Shown: positions 13,001-24,152 of the stretch, one piece after another | Numbering within the stretch: position 1 is the stretch's first letter | Layout of the letters: each line of letters begins with the position of its first letter | Assembly (NCBI RefSeq): GCF_020740795.1 | Contig: NC_067282.1 | Span: forward strand, 148,724,858 to 148,788,857 | Origin: Apus apus | Taxonomy: Eukaryota; Chordata; Aves; Apodiformes; Apodidae | Reading direction: 5' to 3' | DNA length: 64,000 nucleotides | Made by a program: the position numbers and the translations under genes | The notes under the pieces: model-generated | Seen by the model: the letters and a program-made list of their open reading frames with translations, nothing else | Databases searched by the model: none | Told to the model about the DNA's origin: nothing

Positions 13001-16000
13001 ACAGAGTATGAGAGTAGTCAGGGACACCAACCCATCTGTTATACATTCATTTGTGATAGGTAGACAGAAAACACTAACCAATTTTAGTACTAGTTTCATT
13101 GCTCGTTTCATAGTCAGAAACCCATTTTTGATACTGTTGATGCGTGGTTTTCACAAAATGACATAAAAAACACTGCAGCTGAATCCGTGGTGTCTATCAA
13201 ACAATTTATTTTTATAATGATTTTTGAAGTATTATTAGAGGTAAGACACACAGAGCAAAAAGTGTGCAACAGTTACAATGTTATTTGAAAGATGAAAGCA
13301 CCTAGACAGCATATTATCTGAATAATTCATAGTTTATTGTCATGAGCTAAGCCTCACCACAGATCTGTAGGTCAGCAAGGAAAGTACAGCTGTCCAACAG
13401 CTGAAAAAAAAGCTAAGCTAAGAGTGGATAATGATGGACATACAACTGTCTAAAGAAGAGTCATTAAAGGGATTAATATCCAGCTAGATTCTCAGCTGCT
13501 GTGAATGAACAGACCTATGCCAATTTACATCAGCTCAGGATCTGCCTCTGAATCTGAAGCGAACTCCAGCCACCTATTTCCAGTTCTCCTTTGGAGCTGC
13601 ATGTGCCTCAGAATGATATGTAATCAAACAGATGTGTGTTTAAAGAAGCCAGATATGGATAGAGACATAACTTTCCTACAGGCTTTTAACCACTTATCTG
13701 CATGCAAACACCAATGCCATTATCTGTAAGACACATCTCATGTAAGTATTCCCTTGGCAGTCCACCCTGCCACAGGATCATCTGAGAGATGGCTAATACA
13801 CATGAAAAATCACTATTACTTGTAAGCACAGAAATCTATGTTATCAAAAGGAGTAAATCACACCTTTGTGCAGCATGAGGGAGAAACTCGAAAGACAGCT
13901 GAGGAAGTTGGCAGGTTGACAGAAGTGAAAGATGGCAGAAGTTTGGCTAGCCTGTATCAGATCATTCACACACTTAGGAAGCATCTATTCCATTTTATAC
14001 TATGTACAAATGCTGAAAGAGCACCCTGGCACTTCCTCTGTATGGCTGGAGGAGAAGGCACCATGGCAAAGGTCCCTGATGCTGAATAGGTGACAGGATG
14101 AGAACTACGTGTGCCCCCTCCTCTGGACACCAGTTTCCTCTGCAGGCAGCTGCTGGTAAAGTGGCAGCAGCTGGAAGAGGCTGTAAAGAATGGAGTGAGG
14201 AACCCCTTAGAGGCCCAGGACCCTTGTTTGTGCCTCATCCCCCTTTAGGCATACCAATTCCCACAGACTTTCTTGGTCATGCTGTGGGGAGAAACGATCT
14301 GATCAGCACCAGGGCTGTAGCTACAACAGATGAAAGAAGTTGTGATAAGAGCAAGGGGTGTGAGGGTGAAACACAAGAAATGTCAGCCAAGGCCAAATCA
14401 AGGCCACATTCTAGGTTAGTTTAGAGGTCTTAGGAGAACAGCCTTTACCTGAGAAGGGCAGAAGTGGTGCTTAAAGAAGGAATATCCAAAATGCTCAGAG
14501 ACTCAGACACTTCCTGAGAACTTGTATCTACATCTTCTGGTGGAATAGACCTCCATCAAATTTTCCTCCATGAAAACATTGTTCTAGAGCTCTCTAGACA
14601 GGCAGTTCCACAGTTTCATAATGTATCATTATGAAACAGTTTCATAAAGTATCTCCTTTTTTAGTAAAATCCTACTACCTGATCTAACTTTTGATTAAGA
14701 ATGAGCAATTGTTCCTTAATGACCTTCTCTTATTTTTCACGGCTTAATACACTGATGGTGTATGTCCTTCCCAATGGTGTGTTTTCCAGTCTGAAGACCC
14801 TAGATTTCTCTCTCATCATGTGGAAGCTCTTCAATACCTTTGACCACCTTTCTTAGCCTTTTCTGAATAATTTCTAGCTCCTTCATGTTCTAACTGAAAT
14901 GCAGATGCTGTTTAAGGTCCTTCCATGGTATCTTCCATGAGTAACAATTGGCTTAAATTTTATTGCTGATTACATGTAGTTATTTTTCCTCTTTTGTACA
15001 TTACCTTGTATTTTTTAACTTTGAATTTGACCACTAATTTTCTTAATCACTTTCACATTATCATATTTACCCATTTGTGTAGGAACTGTATTCTTTATTA
15101 TAGATTGAAACCAGAGTGACTGGTTTATATTTATGTGAGTAAATTATATGAATGTACAGATCACATCACTGATCTTCCCAGAATAACAGCTGCACTTGCA
15201 TTGCAAATTACAATGAATCTTAGGTATGAAATGCAGGTCATGAACCAAATACTCAGCTGTTTCAGGGAAATTTCTTCAGAGCAGTTGCAAGTCAACAGAA
15301 CTGTGCCAGCATTTACATGAGTGATAGGTAGGGCCTAACATCCTATCAGGACATAGACATAGTTCTGATGAACAAAACTCACCAGTTGATTGCAGAAGCT
15401 CCTCGGTGGCGTGGTAGGATGGATGGATGGTAAATAATCGAACCGTGTTTTGGGCAGTCAATAACATCCATGGGGATGAACTGGGTACAGAACGGAAGGA
15501 CATTTAGCTCTGCTCCAACTGATTTGTAGGCTGCAACTACTTCCTGGATAGGCTTGCCTTTAGCTCTCCATCTGGGGAACTTAAACACAGGAGTGCCATC
15601 CTTCTCTGCTGCCAGTGCTGAGGGGCAAGAACAAATTTCTTTCTTAATTCACATTTGTTATTAAAAATACAAACTTGAAATCAGAGAGATGTTGCATGAC
15701 AACTCAAGCAGATCATCAAGTGTAGGATTACAGTGCCCTTTGTACTCTTCCATACGTTATTTAAAAACCTTGGTGCTTGGATATATTTTATTAATTCTGG
15801 TTTTGATTCTCATTCCTACAGCTTAGGTAATTCTCAACTTGAAGTTCACTCATATGATTTGGCTAAGAAGTACCAGTAAAAGCAGAAAAGAATGCTGAAT
15901 GCTATTGACTGCTTAACAGTGACAGTTCATTTCTTGTCTAGTCATAACATTTGCCTGCAACAGATTTGTTTTACCAGAACTCAATTTTCCACTTCAGCAT

Positions 16001-19000
16001 TACAGTATTACAAGGGCATGTAGTGATAGGATGAGGCGTACTGGTTTCAAACTGGAAGAGGGTAGATTTAGGTTAGACATTAGGAAGAAATTCTTCACTA
16101 TGAAGGTGGTGAGGCACTGGCACAGATTGCCAAGGGAAGCTGTGGATGTCCCCCTCTCTGGAAGTGTTCAAGGCCAGGTTGTATGGGGCTTGGAGCAACC
16201 TGATTTAGTGGGAAGTGTTCCTGTCCATGCAGGGGGGTTGGAACTAGATGGTCTTTAAGGTCCCTCCGAACCCAAACCATTCTATGATTCCATGATTCTA
16301 TGAATACACATAACAAAGATTCACTCAAGCCAGCAGCATTTTGCCATGTGGTGCAAATAATTACAGATGCTAAAGGCCTTCAGTCATTTCTTCAAAATTC
16401 TGTTTACTGATTCCTTCTGGATATGCTTCCATTTATCTGCGAGACACACAGCTACACACAAAATTAGGCTCAAAGGTGAGAAAAAACAACTGCATTAGCT
16501 GCAGAGAGAATTTTTAGGTGTTTGATTAATGCTACTCCACAATTGCTTAATAACTCATCACAGAGAGAAGGACAGTAGAGTCAAACTCTACAGCTGTTAA
16601 GTTGTATGTGTAATAGGAAGAAAAGGGAAAACAAGAAGAGGTATGGAAAATTCACCTAATTTAATTTGTATTTCTAAACACATCTTCTAAACACATACAG
16701 AAAGAGTACTTTCTATTCTCTTTTTCACTTCTGGAGTTGGATCTTGGAGTTTGACCTGAAGTATCTTTAGCCTATTAACCTAGGTCTTAAGTAAATACTT
16801 ACTTAAGTATCATTCCATGGATATTAGAGTGTACTGCAATTGCTCCTAAAAATAAAAACTGTAGCTGTCTGAGGATTTAGAAACATTAGCAAAATTCACT
16901 TGACGCTTAAGTTTTTTGAGTCATCTGGAAGTAAAAGAAACAAAGTATCTAGTAATTTTTTTTTTCTTCATTAGGAGAGCAAGACATTAATTCTATGGTT
17001 TAGTTAGAATAAATATATTCTTGAAATCAGTGGAAGATTTGCTTAGTTACACCTTCTAGTGTAATAACTGTTGAATTGTCTTTTTCCAAACTAATAACTT
17101 GCCTCCAATTCTTTCAAAGTGTGATTAAAACTTTTAATGAGGTAGAGTTACAGAATATAATACACTTGAGAACTAAAATGCTAGTTTGGGAGTGCCACAG
17201 CCCAGGAAAGCAAACTTTTTGTTTGATTCTGATTGTAAGAGCTCTGTAAAAACATGTCAGGGCCTACTTAAGATAGCTCATGGAATGTACTGTTAATTTG
17301 ATTATACATAAAGGTATATTCCATTCTGGCACTTCTGTTTCATAATCATATTAATGCACTAGTTTTGTGCCACTAAGGGAAAAAAAAAAAAGTTACAAAT
17401 CAGATTATTCCAAAGTAGCTTGTCACATTAATTTCTGTGGTATGAGTACAATTCTGAACACCTGTCAAGCAACAACTCTTTCTTTAGAAAGTCCCAAAAA
17501 TCTGTAAGCATCCTGGCAATAGAAAAAGGAATTGCAAAGCTTCCTCTAGCCTTTTCAAAGGGTTTTCCATAGTCCAAGTGGAAGAGAAATAGGCTGTGCA
17601 GGTACACTGCTGCATGCAAGCTTGCCAGAAAGGGCAGAAAGCCAGGGATAAACTGTCTTGGCTTCATGCCTTGAGTATCCCAGACAGCACAGTGAAACTA
17701 GTGACAGACGTTTGTGCTTAAGTACAGGCTCAGCAGCTATTTGCTTCAAGATACAGATCTAGTTCAGGATGACTAGCATGTACATTCAAATAAGGTTCCC
17801 AGATTAATTTATTTTTTAAATATCATAATGTATTGCCCTGTATGGTTAGAAACGACTTTCAAATACTGTTGACTAGTAAGGTCAAACCAGTTCTGGGACT
17901 TGTGTTTGTTAAAGTATAATTCTTGTGCTGAATCCAGTCTCATAAGGGCAGCATATGCAAGTCATTCCCATATGGATATCACCTCTTCACGAAAACCCAA
18001 GTTTGTTATGTATGCCTGTAATTTTAACATTTGGATAAAGGTCACACTTACCCAAAGGATCAGCTTGTCCATTCTTGTCAGGCACTGTGAACACTCCCAC
18101 AACTTTATGGCCCTCTTTTCTCAGCTTGTTATAAACTTCTTGTCCAAAAATGCTTTGACCTATGAGGGCTAGCTTTAGCTTATGTTGGTAAGTCTGGTAA
18201 AAAGAATTAAAACAATCCATGTTCTAGGATGCAAAGAAAACATGTTGTAATTGCTTACATTTCTCTCTTGCTCCTTCTTGATCAATGTTAATTTTTATTT
18301 AAAATGGAGAAGTCCTTCTACCTCAATCTACCCTACCTTTGAAGGAATAATAATCAATTTTTTGAGATGAAAGACAGGCAATGTACAATTCAGAGAGAAA
18401 ACACTTAACATAAAAGTATCACCTGATACTGTCACTGATGTTTATATTGGTTTCCCAGTATTTTCATTAGATAGGACTCACTGCTTGTTACAAGAGGCAC
18501 ACTGGGCTGCATGATCTTATTTGTAGTCAGAATTAATACGGTAAGAATTTGAAATGTTTTTTGAAACATATATAACACACTTTTTCTAGGCATAACTTAG
18601 GTGCCTTGGACATGCTCCCTAAATCCCTGTAATTATATGGTGGCATATTACTTGTGATTAATATATAGGTTAAAGAAGACAAGCTTACATTGTTCTGGTT
18701 AAGTTCAAGGTAATAATAATCCATTTGATCCTCCTACGAGGAAGTCCTGCAAGCTTCGTTTGCCTTCCATTGCCTTCTGCCTTTGCTTCCCAGTACACTG
18801 GACATGTGCTTTTATGCTTCTTCAAACTGAGTAGGTGCCAATAACTGCCCCAAATTCTTGTTTTTAGGATAGTTAGTATCACAACACTACTATGATACCA
18901 GGATATCACATATTGCTACGTTATTCAAGTGCTTGCACCCTGAGAAAACTACTAAATCCTCCAGAGACCATTTAGATTTAGGTGACAGTTGTGCTCGTCT

Positions 19001-22000
19001 CCCACCCTACCTCCAGTCCCTTTCCTCCAACACCTCCTTTATCCCAGAACTGGTATTTCTGTAGCTGCAAGAATTGCATTAGGATACTTGGATAGGGGGG
19101 CACTGCCCTGATGAAATGCAGCTTATTTTTAACTGGATCTATTAACTCATCTAGTTCATTGCACTGCCACAAGTCATAACACAGGTCCAGCAGAAGAGCA
19201 GGAATGAGCATGCAGGCACCGGCAGAAGGGTGGAACCATTCCTTATAAAGGCATGCCTTTGCGTTTTCCATTAGCTTCTGGAAACCTTTGAAAAACAAAT
19301 GGACAAGCAGACCTGGCTCTGAAGGAAAGGTCCAGACAGAACAAGCAGAAAACATACCTTCCCCAAAGCTGAATCTAGTAGAAATTATTCCTAGGCCATT
19401 AAGGAGCCCTCCTCTTAGGAGGACCGAAAGAAAGGTAGAAAATAAATTTACATACTCCCCAACTTTATTCTTCCTCTTTCCCAACAGGACTTTCATTTTT
19501 TTTTTTTTAATGACTCATTAGATGCCATAAACTCAGAAATCTAAAGAGGAATCAAAGCACTGCTTGAATATCTTAACCAGTGGCATTTGTTCTGTATGTT
19601 GGCACTTGCATGTTTTCCCCTCCCTCCTGTTTCCTCTTTCTCACAGTGGCTGGGACTTGATACCTTGACTAAGTGGACTGACTGGATACCAAATGGTCTG
19701 GACTGCCCATCAGATCATATGACATATTCTGTGACAAACAGGAATGTCCTGAAGAGCAGGTTACTGAAACCCACAATCTGTTTCATTGCAATTCATATCA
19801 CAGCTGAAATATTATGGATGTATTTTGCCATTTTCAAGTTTGATTTTGGTTGTGCAGCTGGCGTTAGAAAAGGGAGTTATGAACTGGTAGGTTTCATTAC
19901 AGGAATATTGAAGTGTGCTTTTTATTTTCTATATAAAACAATAGGAATTACCTATTTGTCCAGAGACAATATGTTCCCTCAGAATGAAACCATGTAGTAA
20001 AACTGTCTCTGTATTACAGCATTACCTTGCACTACTGCAACTGCAGTAGTAGCAAGGAGTAAGAGGCAAAGGTGGACATAACTCAGGCTCCTGCAAAATC
20101 AGGCTGTTATAGTAGGCTGGTAAAAAAAAAATCTGTGAGACTGGTGATGATAAATATTCCTAACCATTGCCGCACTGCGGGCAGTAATGCCTAAAATATG
20201 CCCACTATTTTGTTCTTAATAAAGAAAAGACCTTGATCTGAATTTCAATGAGCACAACTTCTCCTTGCAACACTTATCTAGCAACGAATGCAGGTCAATA
20301 TCATTACCAATGCTTTATGACTGATATCTTTGCTTTTACAGCAGAAATGTTGCTGCATTATAATTCCTAACTATTTTAACTATAGTAGGCAAGCTGGAAA
20401 ATTATTAACCTGCTGGATCACTGAGCATGTTTGGCATGATATGAAATCCTCTGATTTCTATACGGTGCTAATTTACATTGGCAGCCCAACTAGCACATTG
20501 AAGAAACACTAAAGATAGTACAGACAGGAGTTACTTATTCTACTTTTGTTCTCTCAGTAAAAACACAAGACTGGAAGGGATCACCTTAGCTAACAAATCC
20601 AGTCCTCTGCCATCACAAGCAATCATCTGATTCCTTTTATAAATTTATCTGACCTCCATTTAAAAAGACTTCAAAAATACTGCTGTACTCTGTTGCTTGT
20701 CTGACACTTGGCCAATCTTGTAATTTTCAGTCCAAATTTATCACCACTTCAAGAGCTACTTTTTTCTTCACTTATTGACAAAGTGCTAATAACATATGCA
20801 TCCTCTGTTCCTAAACTTAACTTCTAGTTTTTGTTTCCCTGTGAATAAGTCTGATTGTCATATTACATGGAAATGCATACCAGTTCTAGTTCCAAATCAT
20901 GAGCTGCTGTAACTCAACGTACTTTCAGTAAAGCAACAAATGCTTAATTTTTGCTAGTTGTGGAAATGAGTCAACAAATGGTGAGAAGCAAACAGGGAAC
21001 ACAGTTCCCAAAGGAAAACAAGCAAACAAACAAAACCCACTGGCAAAAATTGAGAAGATTGAAGACTAGCTAATTCCCACTCCTTCATTGGAGTGAACAA
21101 AAAGATTAATTTGGCAGCAAAATAGCTCTGCTGTCTCACGCTTATAGAAAAGTTACTCAAATGGAGACTGATTTCAACTGCAAGATGGATTTGGCAATTG
21201 TGCTATAAGCAGTGATTCTTGAGTTACTTCCCCAATGCATGGTACATGTGTATTGCATTATTGCATTAAACATCTGGCTTAGACATGGCAATTTGCTTGT
21301 GGCACGTTAACACATACACTGTCACCAGGAGAAAGCAGGAGCCAAAGCCACAAGTCAGCCGTGCACAAGATTTCTACTGAGTTAAAAAAGTTAAAAAAGA
21401 GAAGAAAAGAAATCCCATATGTAGAAGGGCTTGAATGATCAGACCGCAGATTCAAACCTTCAGTTGCTTGTCTTATTTGAAAAACGACAGTTGAGTAACT
21501 GCATGAGATCTTATAGCCCCTGTCACTTATTTTTTAAATTCTTCTCAAGCTTTTTTACATATAATGAGTTAGACCTGCGAAAGTAGGAAAACCTTTCAGA
21601 AGAATTTAATGTGAACATAACACCCAGTTAAAACTGAAAGTTCTGTAAGATGACACAAAATTGAAAAAGTATGGTGTTTTCTTTCATGTAGAAATGGCAC
21701 ATTTTGGCCAGCATACCTTCACTAACATTCCTCAAGAAGCTCTAAAAAGGAAGCTCATTAAAGCACAGTACAAGCTTGTTGAATAATGTGCTTGATGGAT
21801 ACTGGATAATTGTCACTAACAGATATAAGATTAAACCTTTTCTTGTTTCTATCAGTGATGTTCAGAGGGTATATTAGGTTTCTTTTGCAGTTGTCTGACT
21901 GACTACAGATGCACAACATTCATTAACAGGTGCATGGGAAGGTCAATGGTGATGTAGTATCGGAGTGGATTTTTTGCTGTACTTTTGTAAAATTAGCCAG

Positions 22001-24076
22001 TACCTAGTTATGGTGCAGCTCAGGTGGCTTAGAGAGATCTGACCTTTCTCTTATGTCTTTAGTAACCAAAGAATAGTGTAGTTATGACAGTGATACCAAG
22101 AGACAGGAATTTAGAACTTGGTGCTCGCTGTACTGTAATTCTGTTGTTTTCATTGTCTGAACTTCTAATTTCTTGTTTAACTTTCTATTTTGCTTACACT
22201 ATAACATAGATGAATAATAATTCTGTCTCTCTGACTCAAGTGCTCCCAGTTTGGATGAAGACAATAATATCAAGGTAAGGAGCATAAAATCCGAGAAATA
22301 CTTGTATGAGAAGTCTTATCTTGAATGCTCAACTTGTCTGGAAGTATTTTTTTTTTCACTGCCCCAACATGAAAGTACAGATTTAAGTTTAACTTCCCTA
22401 TTTAAAATTTCTGGCCATATTGCCTGTTGATACAGTACTGGAATTTATTTTACAATGGCTCATTTTAAAATACACAATATTTTAATGTTTGCTTCCAGTC
22501 TGGCTCTTTTTTTCTTACAAAACATTGAACAAAAAATAAAACTAATATAAAGAATTAAGCCCTGCTTAGAGAAGCAGCCTGACAAATGCTGGTAGCTATC
22601 TTGCCAAGTTATAGCTCCTAAAATTTGAAGACAAGTCCAAGAGCTACATTTTCTTCTCTCAGAAAAGTCTAATGTTACAAAACTTACCCATAGGAGAATA
22701 TTTATTTCATAGATAAAAATAATTTTCTGTTACTGCCTCCTTTGGATGTGTATCTAACATTCAACTGGTTATCAGTTCCTGAAGGCAAAAATTTAGTAAC
22801 TGCTACTCTGGTTATGAAACTTACTTTCAAAAAGACACACTATTTTATTTATTCTGTATGAGAACTTAGTGAACCTAGTAAATATTTTAATATGTTACCT
22901 TTTTTAAAAAAGAAATGTAGAATTATACCTCCTTTGAAAAGCAGTACTGCAGCTTTATTTCTGTTGAGGATCCCCCTACATGTGCTAAACCCCAGTGCCT
23001 CCCAATAGAAACCTGTCGTGGAGCCTCCACTCCCATCTACACATCTACGGGCAACACGTTCTCATTAGCCATTCATTCAGATTTCTTGGCACTGCTGATT
23101 CCTTTTCCAAAAAGCTTGCACTAAATCTCTTTATAACCCCTCCCATGTAGCTACCTTAGTAGGACTGCTGTCCTCAGGCTAAACCAAGCAGTCAAACGTG
23201 AAACAAAGAACAGTCTTTAGGAAAGAAAAAAATCTTCTCCCAGCCTCATTCAGCTTGCCAGACCTACACATCTGGACAATTTGGACTCGGGCAAGGCTTT
23301 CCGGGAGCCGTTCCTTGCCGGAGTTCTGCAGTCTGTATTTGACAGGACATAAAGAATAGCTTGGAGCAAATGGACAGAGCTGTACAAAACTGAACCACGG
23401 GGCACAGCGGAATTTAGGCCATCAGGCAGGGACCCTTCAATCCCGAGCAACCTCCCCCCCAGAGCTGGAAACTGGCGATGAGAAGGTCACAAACTTAATA
23501 CTCCTCCTAGGCCAAAGCAGGGGGCTTCTTCTTCTTCCTAACTGAGCAGGCAGCCCTCAGCTTCCCACAGGGCAAATCCAGCGTGAGGCAGGCAGGGAAC
23601 AGCCACACTCACACTGTTCTCGACACACGGTTACTGGGGAGGATCCCAGCATCGCTGGTGCCCGCTCCCTGCAGCCTGCAGGCACATCTCTGCAAGATGC
23701 AGCGCCCAGATGATGGCTGCGATCCCGCTCGCAGGGCAAGATGATGCTTCTTCACCCAAACCAAGCCCTTTCCCGAAGCCTCCCGACCTTCCCGTGCCTG
23801 TACACGCTTTACTCACCCCCCGGCGGAGACAATACGCATCACTCCTGATGCCCCCTCCCGCCGCTCCCCCTTCCCCCTCCTCTCTCGGCCCCTCGCTGCC
23901 CTGCGGCCGGGGGGACACGCCGACCATCAGTCCCCGCCGCTCGCCCCCGACACCGCACGGGGGCGGTGGGGCTGCAGGGTGGGGGGGGAGGCTCCCGTCC
24001 CGCTTCCCAGCCCCGCACAACTCACCGCGGCTGTCGTGCAGATGGTCCGCAGCAGCCGGGGGGCTGTCCGCAGCAT
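3925..24076 (-). CDS. ALDH1L2: ALDH1L2, mitochondrial 10-formyltetrahydrofolate dehydrogenase (5' part, 12 coding exons)
   Basis: The family oxidises 10-formyl-THF to THF and CO2 in mitochondria, making NADPH. Joined exons (minus strand): 24076-24026, 18193-18052, 15617-15383, 12967-12802, 11974-11873, 10275-10186, 9158-9024, 8627-8502, 7106-7015, 6161-6014, 5311-5192, 4052-3925. They give 1535 nt, 511 codons plus 2 nt, in one frame with GT-AG junctions. Visible in order: a basic presequence (residues 1-17); the formyl-hydrolase domain with [10 protein letters not shown] (His128) and WADDGLDTG (Asp164); its C-terminal subdomain; a carrier domain with SGASSM (Ser375, the expected 4'-phosphopantetheine site); and the start of the aldehyde dehydrogenase domain (from about 433). 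The catalytic Cys and Glu of that domain lie beyond the window. The presequence and intron-rich structure favour ALDH1L2 over its cytosolic paralogue ALDH1L1 and over a retrocopy. The downstream exons, roughly 410 residues by comparison with the human protein, are missing only because the window ends. Confidence 0.96.
5192..5311 (-). CDS. ALDH1L2: ALDH1L2 coding exon 11: start of aldehyde dehydrogenase domain
   Basis: Residues 430-469, 40 whole codons. The acceptor is cactcttag|GTT and the donor is GGATCA|gtgagt. It contains [11 protein letters not shown] and [13 protein letters not shown], the usual N-terminal edge of an aldehyde dehydrogenase fold. Confidence 0.95.
6014..6161 (-). CDS. ALDH1L2: ALDH1L2 coding exon 10: end of carrier domain
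   Basis: Residues 380-429. The acceptor is atctttag|A and the donor is GATTAT|gtaaga. It contains [17 protein letters not shown], the last helices of the carrier domain, then a charged linker (RGEDKEEEL) before the aldehyde dehydrogenase domain. Confidence 0.95.
6963..7013. repeat. AT-rich tract beside exon 9 donor
   Basis: A run of imperfect TTTAATATTTTAAAATATTTT units immediately 3' of ALDH1L2 exon 9 on the minus strand. It is low-complexity intronic sequence next to a donor site (gtaaaa) that otherwise matches the consensus modestly. Confidence 0.6.
7015..7106 (-). CDS. ALDH1L2: ALDH1L2 coding exon 9: phosphopantetheine serine
   Basis: Residues 350-379 plus 2 nt. The acceptor is gtatttttag|GCT and the donor is GTCAG|gtaaaa. 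It encodes [15 protein letters not shown], the carrier-domain motif. Ser375 aligns with Ser354 of ALDH1L1, which carries the 4'-phosphopantetheine arm that shuttles the formyl group between the two catalytic domains. The donor lies next to a long AT-rich stretch (6963-7013). Confidence 0.95.
8502..8627 (-). CDS. ALDH1L2: ALDH1L2 coding exon 8
   Basis: Residues 308-349, 42 whole codons. The acceptor is atttttcag|GTA and the donor is ATTAGG|gtaatt. It runs from [19 protein letters not shown] into the acidic and lysine-rich linker ([13 protein letters not shown]) that leads to the carrier domain. Confidence 0.94.
9024..9158 (-). CDS. ALDH1L2: ALDH1L2 coding exon 7
   Basis: Residues 263-307, 45 whole codons. 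The acceptor is atttttag|GCG and the donor is AAGATG|gtaagt. It contains VTFYGSSLL and [16 protein letters not shown], beta-rich sequence of the formyl-hydrolase C-terminal subdomain. Confidence 0.94.
10186..10275 (-). CDS. ALDH1L2: ALDH1L2 coding exon 6
   Basis: Residues 233-262, 30 whole codons. The acceptor is atttcctag|ATC and the donor is GGCCAG|gtatgc. It contains ISWDQ and [14 protein letters not shown], characteristic of the C-terminal subdomain shared with methionyl-tRNA formyltransferases. Confidence 0.95.
11107..11143. repeat. (TTATA)-like AT-rich repeat
   Basis: Imperfect repeat of TATTATAT/TACATTAT units in ALDH1L2 intron 5. A short (AT)n stretch also sits at 12118-12131 in intron 4. 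Confidence 0.6.
11873..11974 (-). CDS. ALDH1L2: ALDH1L2 coding exon 5
   Basis: Residues 199-232, running from [10 protein letters not shown] to KKENAE, 34 whole codons. The acceptor is ttgcatag|GTG and the donor is GCAGAG|gtagtg. It includes [14 protein letters not shown], the linker between the catalytic subdomain and the C-terminal subdomain of the formyl hydrolase. Confidence 0.95.
12802..12967 (-). CDS. ALDH1L2: ALDH1L2 coding exon 4: catalytic Asp motif
   Basis: Residues 143-198. The acceptor is ttgtgtctag|G and the donor is GCCATG|gtatgt (phase 0). It contains [15 protein letters not shown], with Asp164 matching catalytic Asp142 of ALDH1L1, and [10 protein letters not shown]. The frame stays open well into the intron on the 3' side, but the next exon's [10 protein letters not shown] continues the family sequence, so splicing at gtatgt is preferred. 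Confidence 0.96.
12968..15382. other. ALDH1L2 intron 3, with a possible ancient CR1-like remnant
   Basis: About 2.4 kb. The stretch around 14745-14930 resembles a very diverged antisense CR1/L3 (AAGCTCTTCAATACCTTTGACC ... TTTCTAGCTCC), but similarity is weak. A perfect 10-bp inverted repeat lies at 14613-14637. No exon was recognised. Confidence 0.4.
15383..15617 (-). CDS. ALDH1L2: ALDH1L2 coding exon 3: catalytic His motif
   Basis: Residues 65-142. The acceptor is gcccctcag|CA and the donor is AACTG|gtgagt (phase 2). It carries the formyl-transferase signature [12 protein letters not shown]. His128 corresponds to the catalytic His106 of ALDH1L1. It is the most strongly conserved stretch of the gene in this window. 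Confidence 0.97.
16021..16302 (+). mobile_element. CR1 LINE 3' end
   Basis: About 280 bp in plus orientation, starting near AGTGATAGGATGAGG, running through GGTTAGACATTAGGAAGAAA and the GGTTGGAACTAGATGGTC block, and ending in the tail ATTCTATGATTCCATGATTC. Severely 5'-truncated, as is usual for CR1. It lies in ALDH1L2 intron 2, antisense to the gene. Confidence 0.95.
18052..18193 (-). CDS. ALDH1L2: ALDH1L2 coding exon 2: start of formyl-hydrolase fold
   Basis: Residues 18-64. The acceptor is tttttaccag|ACT and the donor is TTGG|gtaagt (phase 1). It encodes [16 protein letters not shown], the first strand and glycine loop of the formyl-transferase fold, and [10 protein letters not shown]. The reading frame stays open for nine codons upstream of the acceptor and begins with an ATG at 18220 (see findings). 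Confidence 0.96.
18194..24025. other. ALDH1L2 intron 1
   Basis: At 5.8 kb it is the longest complete intron of the gene here. It contains an old CR1-like remnant (about 20565-20850) and two fairly long open frames of unknown meaning (18978-19496 minus, 19587-19997 plus; see findings). From about 23.8 kb it becomes CpG-rich as it enters the promoter island. No other exon was recognised. Confidence 0.6.
20565..20850 (-). mobile_element. Ancient CR1/L3-like remnant
   Basis: It begins AAGACTGGAAGGGATCACC, then has AATCCAGTCCTCTGCC and, further on, degenerate equivalents of the CR1 antisense blocks. This matches the opening of antisense CR1/L3 copies, but divergence is high and the far boundary is a guess. 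Confidence 0.45.
24026..24076 (-). CDS. ALDH1L2: ALDH1L2 coding exon 1: start codon and presequence
   Basis: Encodes 17 residues ([10 protein letters not shown]...TTAA) with three or more arginines and no acidic residue, as expected for a mitochondrial targeting peptide. The start has A at -3 (GCAAGATGC). The donor is GCG|gtgagt, phase 0. This ATG was chosen because it lies in the CpG island and joins in frame to exon 2. This region is little conserved between species, so the start is less certain than the later exons. Confidence 0.82.
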
Positions 24077-24144
24077 CTTGCGGGGCGCCGCGGGGCCACC
24101 GGCTCCCTCGGCCGCCCGGCGCAGACCGAGCCGAGCTCTCCGTC

Positions 24145-24152
24145 TGATGCAA
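24145..24152 (+). promoter_or_regulatory. C/EBP-ATF response element (candidate ATF4 site)
   Basis: The octamer TGATGCAA is a perfect C/EBP-ATF composite core (consensus TGATGXAAX) and ends about 70 bp upstream of the ALDH1L2 ATG at 24076. ALDH1L2 belongs to the mitochondrial one-carbon and serine set known to be induced by ATF4 under amino-acid and mitochondrial stress. Site identity is seen; use in this species is inferred. Confidence 0.6.
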
